In this document: positions 1 to 8,793 of the stretch, in pieces | Position numbering within the stretch: the stretch's first letter is position 1 | Layout of the letters: each line of letters opens with the position of its first letter | Origin: Cinnamomum chago | Taxonomy: Eukaryota > Streptophyta > Magnoliopsida > Laurales > Lauraceae | Direction: 5' to 3' | Length of the DNA stretch: 64,000 nucleotides | Assembly: GCA_038049695.1 (NCBI GenBank) | Contig: CP142461.1 | Location: 38,334,501 to 38,398,500, forward strand | Notes under the pieces: generated by a model | Told to the model about the DNA's origin: nothing | Seen by the model: only the letters and a program-made list of their open reading frames with translations | Database searches by the model: none | Program-made: the position numbers and the translations under genes

Positions 1-521
1 ATCTTGACACTTTAAAAAAAAAACTTCCGTCACTTTTGGATTCACATTTGAGAAATCCTGGTTCCTTCCTTTTCGGACTTTCGAGCTCGCAGAAATGTTG
101 AGCTCATTTTCGGATTGGAATACCATTTGCTCTCTCCTATGAATCCAATCTTGACCTTTCAAAAATCCCATCTCGTGTCCTTTCCATGGATGCGATTTGC
201 AACATTTGTGCCTAGCGGTGCTAGTACGCCCTTTCGGGTCTACTGTATTCGCAATCGACACATTTGTATCTCAACCTTATATCATTTTACCTTGAGTGAG
301 CTTTGTTTCTCGGTAATTTGGATTAAGGTTCACAATTGCTTCTAGCAGTCACTGGGACGCTCATTCTGAGCTGACCCTACCTGCGTTTAGAACAATTGTG
401 CCCTCTATGGCTTTTCTGCCTTCCTCATGTTGCTTGGGCTGGGCCATGTCCCCTCGGGCGACTTGAAGAGGCGAAACCATAGTATTTTCCATTTATGATC
501 ACTATATTCTTGTGATTACTA
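1..521 (+). other. Tat-A 5' leader, partial (no gene)
   Basis: This is untranslated leader between the 5' LTR (outside the window) and ORF1 of Tat-A. It matches, in reverse complement, the leader of Tat-B between about 57.76 and 58.3 kb. It holds diverged copies of a leader repeat whose recognisable core is GAGCTCGCAGAAATGTTGAG near 83-102. The matching Tat-B leader is about 1.27 kb long, so roughly 0.7 kb of leader plus the LTR should lie upstream of position 1. I see no convincing coding sequence. Confidence 0.75.
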
Positions 522-563
522 ATGGATATGGTCTTGTTTCAGAAGTTTTCCAAAAAAGTAACA

Positions 564-1748
564 ATGGCAGCTTCATTAACCATCACCTTTGATGAGAACA
601 AGTACCAGCTCATACTCCAAGACAAACAAACCAAGCGCACTTACAAGCGCCCTGCCAGCTGCCGAAGCGTCATTTCCCTCGGCAACTCAGAAGACACCGG
701 GTCAAACTCTACTCCCCGGACCATTGTCTTCGGGTCATTGGGACCATTCCCACTACCCGCAGAAGAAACCGCACCTGCCAAGAAGCGGAGAACCGACGCT
801 CAACGTATCACTACAGTGATACCAAGGGCGGTCATCAAGAAGCCTGAGGCCCGTAGTGCTCCTGCAAAGCCTCAACCAGCAAGAAACAAGGTCTGCTCAA
901 AGACTTGGTCTCCAAGGCCTTCACCCAAACAAAGAAGGTCACAAACATCAGCAAAGCCAGCATACCTGGCCCCTCTCAAGGAGAACCGGTTCTACCCTCT
1001 TGTTTACATGAAAGAGGAGAAGCCTACCCTCCGCCAAACAAAACCAACTCAGCACAAGCCGGCTTGCTCATACAAGCCCAAAATCAAATCGTGTATCGTA
1101 TGGCCTCCGCAAGAACCTGCCAAGGTCTGCACACCTGCGAATCGACCCTTCCTCTCAACAGGAGCCGAACTCGCAAAATTCAAAGCTTCGCTGCGACAGG
1201 CAAAGGACCGCGTCCAGATCCTGTCCCTGCCCGTCTTCAAAGAAGACAAGCTTGGCTGCTGCGCACCAGGGACTACGTCCTTCATTGCCAGAGCACAGCC
1301 AGAGCTAACCGAAGCTCAAATCGCTCGTCGTATGAGTCGCCGCACGGCATATCGACAAAAGAGACTAGAGAAGCAAAGAACCCAGGATTCTGCACTTCAG
1401 GTCTCCCAAAAATGGGTCGAAAAAGAAAGACCCGACCAAGTTGTTGCTGTTCATATGGTTGGCAAAACCAGAAAACGCCAGAAGTCAGCAACTAAAATCC
1501 ATGTCAGACGACCGGTGACTCGCAGCGTCTCCCGGACACGAAGACATAAAGAAAACTCTCCCGCTCCTTCAAGCCAAGGACATCAGAGTGACCACTCTTC
1601 GAGCTCTTCATCTAAAAGAATGAGCTCCAGCTCAGTCACCAAGACTGTATCCTCTTTCGACTCTCGAAGAATGAACGTCTTGGTCACAAATGCTGAGCAA
1701 CCTCCGCCGCATGATGACGTAACCGCACGCATCCAGCAGCTGGAGTAA
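564..1748 (+). CDS. Tat-A ORF1, extra protein upstream of gag
   Basis: This is a basic protein of about 394 residues, rich in Arg, Lys, Ser and Pro. I chose the ATG at 564 because the Tat-B copy starts at the equivalent codon (MAASLTITFDEN); an in-frame ATG at 522 would add 14 residues. No catalytic domain is recognisable. The tail is Ser/Arg-rich and ends in RIQQLE followed by TAA. An ORF1 of unknown function in front of gag is established for Ogre/Tat-lineage elements, and position and frame fit that. The next 28 codons after the TAA are open in the gag frame. Tat-A keeps the frame intact, while Tat-B has lost it through a frameshift and a stop. The basic, low-complexity composition suggests nucleic-acid binding, but this is inference. 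Confidence 0.75.
   Translation: MAASLTITFDENKYQLILQDKQTKRTYKRPASCRSVISLGNSEDTGSNSTPRTIVFGSLGPFPLPAEETAPAKKRRTDAQRITTVIPRAVIKKPEARSAPAKPQPARNKVCSKTWSPRPSPKQRRSQTSAKPAYLAPLKENRFYPLVYMKEEKPTLRQTKPTQHKPACSYKPKIKSCIVWPPQEPAKVCTPANRPFLSTGAELAKFKASLRQAKDRVQILSLPVFKEDKLGCCAPGTTSFIARAQPELTEAQIARRMSRRTAYRQKRLEKQRTQDSALQVSQKWVEKERPDQVVAVHMVGKTRKRQKSATKIHVRRPVTRSVSRTRRHKENSPAPSSQGHQSDHSSSSSSKRMSSSSVTKTVSSFDSRRMNVLVTNAEQPPPHDDVTARIQQLE
1746..1748 (+). other. Conserved TAA between ORF1 and gag
   Basis: The ochre codon ends ORF1 after RIQQLE. The frame reopens directly with GQQRIE and runs into gag. Tat-B has a TAA at the identical place (minus strand, 56571-56569), followed by the same frame. It is therefore likely an ancestral stop rather than a decay mutation. 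Confidence 0.7.
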
Positions 1749-1835
1749 GGGCAGCAGAGGATAGAGACTCTAATAGAGAACCTATTTCTCAATCTTCAGC
1801 GTCCACAAAACAATGAAGCTCCTCCGAGCCATTAA

Positions 1836-4800
1836 GGCGACGAGGAAAATGCGGAAAACAATGAGTCACGCGCCCTTACCAAAAAGGACGTTGACGATAT
1901 CCTCGCCAAAGCAAAAGAAGAGGATACACTAAAGGAGCATGGGATCAAGCCACCATATCCCTTGTGGATGGACTCGGTCCCGTTCCCTACAAAATTCAAG
2001 CAACCTACTCTCCAAACATATACGGGGAAAGGTTCAGCCAGACAACACGTCATCCATTTCAAGATCCTGACGGGAGCTATTGCGGATCAAGATGCCCTCA
2101 AAATCCGCCTCTTTGCAAGTACCCTAAAAGGTACGGCCTTTGATTGGTACTCCACTCTGCCGGAGGACTCCATTCAAAATTTGGCCATGTTGGAGACACG
2201 CTTCCTAACCCACTTCAAAGGTGAGGATCATCATGTTACTATGGCTCAGCTCTGCAGCCTAAAACAGGGAGAGAATGAGTCAACATATGACTTCATTCAC
2301 AAGTGGAAGGCAATGGCATACAAATGCTCCGATGTACTGCCACAAGCATCACTGGTCGACATCTGCCGAAACAACATGAGAGCAAGAATCCGCTCCATGA
2401 TCATCGGCAACAAATCAAAGAACCTGGGAGAACTCCTGGAAGCAGCTATGGAAGCTGAAACGGTGATCAAAGACCTCAACAGTCAGAAATCATTAAAGAA
2501 AGAGCCGACTGCCATTACAACCTCAAAACCAAAGAAAAAGGAGGTTCTCAATGTGCAAACCAAGTCAGCTCCTCAGCAGCCAAAGAAAGCTGAAAACAAA
2601 GCTGCAGGTAAAAAGCCTGAACTCTCTGATGCCTTCAAAGAACGAGTAGAGAAGAAATACCCGTTCGATGAAGATGTTGAAGAAATCTTTGGGGCACTTC
2701 TCGCAAACGGTAAACTCACCTTGCCTGACCCCAAAAGACCAGGAGATGTTGGCAAAACCAACGATCCTCGGTACTGTCCATACCATCAGATGGTCTCGCA
2801 TCCTCTCAATCAATGCTTTGTTGTGAGAGAGAAGATAAATGAGATGTGGAAAAACGGAGTCATTACCTTCGACAAGAACTATGGGTCTGCCTCCGTCAAC
2901 ATGGTGTCGTATGGACAAAAACAAAAATCACCAAAAGAGAAGATCACTACTTCCTTCAAGGTGATAAAGATGACCCAGACGTCCCAAGAGTCGGTTCCAT
3001 ATCCAATATCAGACGGACAGCCCATATGGGTACACCCCGATATCCTAGAAGATGAAGATTGGGAGGTCGTCAAAACAAAGCCCACCGCTCAACAGCGAAG
3101 GCAAGCCAGGAGACGACTCCACAGGCTCAAACAGCAGGAGAAAACTCCGAAAAAGCAAGAAGTCGCTGAAAAGGCAGAAACCTCCTCTACCGCTTCACTG
3201 GGGGCAACAGAAGAGTCCTCTCCTAAGGCTTCAAAGGCGGCAAGAAAATTCACTCTTGGTGATTTCATGCCACCACACCTCAAAGATGAAACTACGCAGG
3301 GGGCATCATACTCTTGCAACTCAGTGGTCGGATTCTCCATGGATGGATATGAGTCCAGTAACACCGCTATTGACATCGATGAGTGGGAGGAATCCCTCGA
3401 AACAGGAGAATATCTCTCCGACGAGGAATGGATCCCTGAATCTCATCTTATACCAGTAATCTGGTATTACCCATTACAGCCGCAAGGATCCTGGTCTGAT
3501 GATGAAGAAGACCAAGAGGCTGTCCAAGAAAATACTCCAGTGGAACCCAACCATGTTGAACCACAAGGAGCAGACGAAGAAGAAGATTTGGCTCCCGTGC
3601 CTGATCTCGATGAATACGCAAGGATCTTGCAGCACCTTGCTATAGAGCAAGAACAAGGTCGCATCAATCAGCTTAGTCACAACCCAGCACCGGAAGTTCC
3701 TGAAAATCTACAGGAATCTCCTCCGGTAACCCCGGAAAACGAAGAAAGCTGTTGGATCGATGATCCTCTTACATCTGAGGACGAATCTGATTCCCAACAG
3801 TTCATCTTGGAGGCATCTTCCGTCAAAGTTATTTGCAATGCAATAACTCAGGATGATAATTCCTCACCTTCTCAGGCTTCGTCTCCTGAAACAGTGACAT
3901 CGGAACTCAAACCTCTTCCGACTGATCACCTTGAAGAAATTCCAGCCGGTGAAATCTTCTTCAGAGAAAATCCGGTTAATTGGTCCCAAATGCCCGATCT
4001 CATCGGTGATGTCTGGACCGACAAAATCTTCGATAAAGAAGGAAAGTTGCTGGATGCTGTTCAGGACTTGTTCCCGGAAAATGCTCCATGCAACACAATT
4101 ACTGAAGATGGCAATGCTGACACAGAGACATCTTCAGCAAATGAGAAGGAACAACCCCTCGATCTCGAGGGTGATCTTCTAAACAAAGACCCTTCCCCAG
4201 AAGCTCTTGAAGTTGGTAGAGGTACCCGTTCTGGCCGGGATTACCACAAAAACTACAACCAACCTTCTGCTTCTTATGTAAATCCTTTGGGAAAACAAGC
4301 TGTAAACGCCCCTAGTGGCAAGAATAATGAAAATGCAGGCCCCAAGGAGGCTTTCAAGTACAACTTGATTCAGCACTTCAAACACATACCTGCACGTCTG
4401 CACATCCTAGACTTATTACAAATGTCACCACAGACTCGTGATAGTCTCATTTCAGAACTACAAATGCTGGATGCGGATGTCGACAAACATGCCCCACAAG
4501 TCCTACAAATTGAAATGGACCATAGGGTCAAAAAATCAAAAACTCCCTCAAAAGGAGAAAAGAAGAAAACTGAGGGATCCTGCATCGAATGCCTCTCGGT
4601 TCAAAAAGCAGCAAGTGCAACAATCGCCTTCACCAAGGAAGACCTCCTGCTAGGCGAGACAAAGCACAACCGACCCCTGTACTTCACCGGGTACATCAAA
4701 GAGGTACCACTACGCAGAATCCAGATTGATCCAGGTTCTGCACTCAACCTCATCTCCACTTCGGCACTCGAAGAATTGGGCATCCCTCCTAGCAAGCTGA

Positions 4801-5078
4801 GCCACACGTCTGTGTCCATCTTTGGATATGATGGCAGCGCTCAAAGGCCGATCGGCAAAATCAGGTTCAAGTTGCAAATCGGTGATCTTATCTCCGAGGT
4901 CACTGTCTATGCAATAAAGACCCCTTCATGCTACAACATCCTTCTCGGACGCCCCTGGATACACGAGAATGGTGTTGTCCCTTCGACTTTACATCAGTGC
5001 ATCAAGTTCGTTGGCAATGACGGCTTGATACATCGAGTGTTTGCAGACAAAAAGCCCTTCAAAGGCAAAGAAGTCTAG
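1836..5078 (+). pseudogene. Tat-A gag-protease region
   Basis: This is the Gag and aspartic protease part of a Ty3/gypsy polyprotein. The Gag core lies at about 2070-2480 (FDWYSTLPEDS, then FIHKWKAMAYKCSD and RIRSMIIG). A zinc-binding pattern C-x2-H-x4-H-x4-C follows (CPYHQMVSHPLNQC, about 2776-2817), a form typical of Tat Gag. A long acidic low-complexity linker covers about 3.3-4.2 kb. The protease active site reads IDPGSALNL near 4720, a DxGS variant of DTG/DSG. The reading frame is continuous but broken: a TAA at 1833-1835 precedes it, the gag start ATG seen in Tat-B is ATA here, and a TAG at 5076-5078 ends it where Tat-B has a sense codon. The frame continues in the next feature. Confidence 0.85.
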
Positions 5079-5693
5079 TTCGCAGATGCTCAGATGTACA
5101 AAGATGAAAAAGAAGAAAGGGAGGAAGAAATAGCACCCTTTGCCGAAAATCTCCAGAAAGACAAAGGCAAGGCTCCTCAGCAATCACCAGAAGAAAGTAA
5201 ACCCTCTATCAAAACCCAAGAGAATAATCAATCTCCCTTCATGGTCTCCCTTAAGTCTTCAAAGCCTCTGGTGATCACCACCAAAGCAAAGAAGACAAAA
5301 CAAAGGGCTGGGGGCAAGTTTGCTGTCTCCTTCGTGTCTATCTTGCAAGACATGAATTCGGACTCAGAGCAAGAAGACGATACATTGTCAAGCCAATCTG
5401 ATGATCAACAAGTTCAGCCCACTCTCACTCCGATGGAGACAACCGTTGACATAGAAGATCCGGCATCTGCTTCCTTCGTTGTTCCAGCAACATCAGCAGA
5501 AGAAAAGCCAATCTTCTTCCATAAATCGGGAGTTTCTTCATCAAATTCTTCGCTTGAACCTTTCCAAAATGAAGGTATGCCTCAACTATCCCTGTATAGT
5601 CCAATGGCGCAAGCTATCATGAAGAAAATGGGCTACGACGCTCAGGACCCAATCGGTTTGGGAGATGGCCGTGGTATTATCACGCCATTTTAA
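5079..5693 (+). pseudogene. Tat-A G-patch segment of the polyprotein
   Basis: This is the same reading frame as the gag-protease region, past the TAG at 5076. It encodes a charged spacer and then a G-patch-like motif near the end (MKKMGYDAQDPIGLGDGRGI, about 5622-5681). G-patch modules bind RNA or RNA helicases in other proteins; here the motif sits between protease and reverse transcriptase. The segment ends at a TAA (5691-5693) where Tat-B has a Glu codon, so the stop is a decay mutation. Tat-B keeps a recognisable, slightly altered G-patch in the same place. Confidence 0.7.
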
Positions 5694-6840
5694 CCAACCC
5701 TGACCAAAAGTCAACTGGAAAGTTGGAAACCCCACCGCCACATAGAAAAGTCTTCATATGGGCTGGGGTATGATCCTGACGCCTCCTTGAGACATTTGAC
5801 ACAAAGGCCGCAAAGTCATCCTGTCGACCAAGCCTCAACATCTCATATTAATGAAGACATTGATCTCCCTGGATATTTCTTTGAAGAGTTGATCGTCAAG
5901 GATCTAGGAAGTTTATCCAATTGGTACGATTCCTCTGATGATGAAGAAGAATTGTCCGATAATACAGACACACGGTTCTCTGACCCAGAAGAACCACTGT
6001 CTCCAAAGGAAGTGCCCTACTTCGACCTAGTTTCAACAGGTGATTGGGACCATCTCATAGCAAATCTTGAGAAAAGTACCAATCAAGAAGACCCATGGAC
6101 AAAAGCAGAGCCGTGGTCTGTAGATACCTTTGGAACTCCAGAAGGCTTTGTTGGGTTGGAAGCCTCCGAAAATATTGTGGAGGAACCACCTTCAAACCTT
6201 CCAACTGAAGATTCTGTTCAAAAGATAGACTTGGGAACACCTGATAACCCACGTCCTGTATTCATAAGCAAGAATATAAAGGATGATGAGTTACCCGAGT
6301 ATATCGCGTTTCTTCATGAGTTCGTTGATTGTTTTGCATGGTCTTACGCTGAGATGCCTGGCTTAGACCCCAAAATAGCAGTCCACAAACTCAATCTTCA
6401 AAAAGATATCAAGCCTGTCAAACAAGGCCAAAGAAGGTTCCGTCCTGATGTGATGGACAAAATTGAACAAGAAGTTCAAAAACTCAAAAGCGTTGGCTTC
6501 ATCCGTGAGGAACAGCATCCTGAATGGTTGGCCAACATCGTCCCCGTGACAAAGAAAAATGGGCAAATCAGGGTCTGCATTGATTACAGAGACCTAAACA
6601 ATGCATGCCCAAAAGATGAATTCCCACTCCCTATACCGGAGGTGATGATCGACAACACCTGTGGGTTCGAACGAATGACATTCATGGATGGCTTCTCTGG
6701 CTACAATCAAATAAAGATGCATCCTGAAGATGAAAAACACACAGCATTTCGGACCCCGTTTGGCGTGTATTACTACACTGTCATGCCATTCGGTCTGAAG
6801 AATGCCGGCGCTACATATCAGAGGGCTATGATGAAGATCT
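5694..6840 (+). pseudogene. Tat-A linker and N-terminal reverse transcriptase
   Basis: This is the continuation of the polyprotein frame, with an acidic linker (about 5.8-6.3 kb) and then the first half of reverse transcriptase. Visible motifs are VPVTKKNGQIRVCIDYRDLN (about 6541-6600), CPKDEFPLPIPEVMID, the FMDGFSGYNQI block containing the first catalytic Asp, and TPFGVYYYTVMPFGLKNAGA. The gene stops after MMKI because solo LTR T1 is inserted at 6841. The missing half, with the YVDD box, resumes at 8794. The five bases before the insertion (gatct, 6836-6840) are repeated after it, which proves the split. Confidence 0.9.
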
Positions 6841-7354
6841 TGTTAGGTATTTTGTGTTTGCAATTTGGTGGATGCATTTGCATATTGGCATCATTTGAAT
6901 TCACACACATGCATTGATTTAAAATATCTTGAAATCTAGTGTTACACATGCATAGCTTTTAAGATTGGAAAAGCTTTTGTTTTATGCATGGTTTGGTTCT
7001 AAACTTGGATGCATTAGTTTTGAAACCCAAAACTCTTTTGAAAACCTATTTCCTTGTGCACTACATTTGGAAAATCATCTTGTGTATTTAGGTTTGAGTC
7101 TTGCATACATTCTTCACAAAAAGAATCATTTTGTATGCAATTTCATTTGAAAAGAGTTTTTACTAATCAAGCTTGCCTAAGGTCTTAAACCTTTGAATCA
7201 TCTTAGGCTTTGGGTGTCTCATGTTTTAAACATCTTAGAATACCTTAAAACATGTTATTTAAGCTTGATTTAGTGGCCAAAAGATCCACCAAAGAAAAAC
7301 TTTGAAAATGGAAAAAGTTGGAATTTTGGCCCAGGGACTCGCCCGACAGTGTCG

Positions 7355-7530
7355 TCGGTCGACCGAGCCCTGTGTCTCGGTCGACCGAGGACACTGCAGG
7401 GCCCCTGTGCAGTTTTTGAACTGTATGCCTCCAACGGTCAGATTTATGACCGTTGTGCCTTCTCGGTCGACCGAGACCCCTCTAGGTCGACCGAGACAAC
7501 TAGCCGTTGGACTGTTTTTTGCCTATAAAG
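7355..7530 (+). promoter_or_regulatory. T1 U3 promoter: palindromes, MSA-like sites, TATA
   Basis: In order: TCGGTCGACCGA at 7355-7366 and 7377-7388; TCCAACGGTC (7430-7439), forming with TGACCGTT (7447-7454) an inverted repeat with a 6-nt spacer; TCGGTCGACCGA at 7463-7474; AGGTCGACCGA (7484-7494); GCCGTTGGA (7503-7511), which reads TCCAACGGC on the other strand; and the TATA box CTATAAAG at 7523-7530. TCCAACGGT/C matches the plant MSA consensus YCYAACGGYY bound by MYB3R factors. Promoter function is inferred from this layout. Confidence 0.7.
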
Positions 7531-8327
7531 TCCATTCATTTCCAACTTCTCAAAAGTTGAACAAATGAGCCTTTGAGAGCATTTTGGAGCCAAACAAAGG
7601 GGATGAAGTTGGAAAGGCTAGGAGGTCTTTAGGAGAGCTAAAACTTGGGATTAATGAGTTAAAGCTCCAAGTAAGCTCTACCTTTATTAATCATAGTTAT
7701 GTGCTTTGTTTAAATTATTGGTATATGATATTTAGCATAATAACTATGATGTGTTGAATCCTTTCTTCTCCTAATCTTTGATTTAATTAAGATTGGATTC
7801 TTCACCTTGGTTTCAATCCAAGTTGTTTTTAAACCTTACTCAATCATGCTTAGCTAAAGTCTTTGATTTCCTTTAATGCATGATTCTTTGTTTTGGTTGA
7901 AACCTAATATGTTGTTTTCTTTCATTTGAACTTTAGTCAAATCTATTTGTATTTGAAAACAACATTGCACATGCATCACATGTTCTAAGTTAGTCATTTT
8001 CATACAACTTGTGATTCTTTGATTTTCATATCATTAACAAGTTATTAAACATACATGTGATTTGCATTAAACTTCAATCAAGTCTTTTATGAGTCTTAAA
8101 CTTTGAAATGCCTTGAGCATACATTTGATTAAGCTTTCTTTTTAATCTTGATTGAAGTCATCACACACACACCTCATTAGCATACATCTTTGCATTCTTA
8201 GAGTGTTTGTGTGAGTTTGTTATTCACTTTCAAATCCGCCTATTTTAAGAGGCAATTACATTGAGCTAAAATTGTATCTCTTAGAGTGATCTTTTGTGAA
8301 GACACTTTCTTTGAGAAATCTATATTT

Positions 8328-8530
8328 GTAAAGGTTATTGCTAAGCCTAAGAAAAGGAACTTGTAAGGTTATTGCTTAGCCTAATAAAAGCATATTGTAG
8401 GGTTATTGCTTAGCCTAAGAAAAGCATCTTGATAGGTTATTGCTTAGCCTTGAAAAGCATCTTGTAAAGGTTGTTGTTGAGCCTTAGAAAAACAACATTG
8501 TAAGGGTTATTGCTTAGCCTTTGAAAAAGC
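8328..8530 (+). repeat. T1 tandem repeat, GGTTATTGCTTAGCC type
   Basis: Six imperfect units of about 33-36 bp share the core GGTTATTGCTTAGCC followed by AAGAAAAGCATCTTGTA-like sequence. One unit has diverged to GGTTGTTGTTGAGCC. The same array occurs in T2-T5 with different unit numbers. Confidence 0.85.
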
Positions 8531-8793
8531 ATAGATAGTGGAATCCGGTGGGGTGTTGGAGACACAAGCCGGTAGTGGATGTAGGCACGTTGGCCGAACC
8601 ACTATAAATATTGGTGTTGTGGTGCATGCTATGTGGTGATTGATTTTGTATTAGCTTCCGCATCTTGTTTGTTTAATCATCACATGTGACTAGTTTAGTT
8701 TAAGAAATTAAAATTGGTCGAAATTGGTCATACTTGTAGCTCACCCTATTCACCCCCCTCTAGGGTTAGGATCCATCGTGGACTTTCAGATCT

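Larger units (their letters stand above)
6841..8788 (+). mobile_element. T1: solo LTR of the T family
   Basis: The 1948-bp element begins TGTTAGG and ends CTTTCA. It is flanked by a perfect 5-bp duplication gatct (6836-6840 and 8789-8793). Removing it and one duplication restores the reverse transcriptase frame. There is no internal region, so it is a solo LTR, presumably left by LTR-LTR recombination. It contains a U3 promoter module (7355-7530), a cluster of about 35-bp repeats (8328-8530), the TATAAATATTGG segment near 8603 and a poly-C tract near the 3' end. Identity to T3 and T5 LTRs is visible by eye along its whole length. Short ORFs inside it are not genes. Confidence 0.93.

Noticed and set aside
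8724..8793. First 24 codons of the ORF entering Tat-A RT at 8.7 kb
   Set aside because: They are encoded by the end of solo LTR T1; the true frame begins after the target duplication at 8794.
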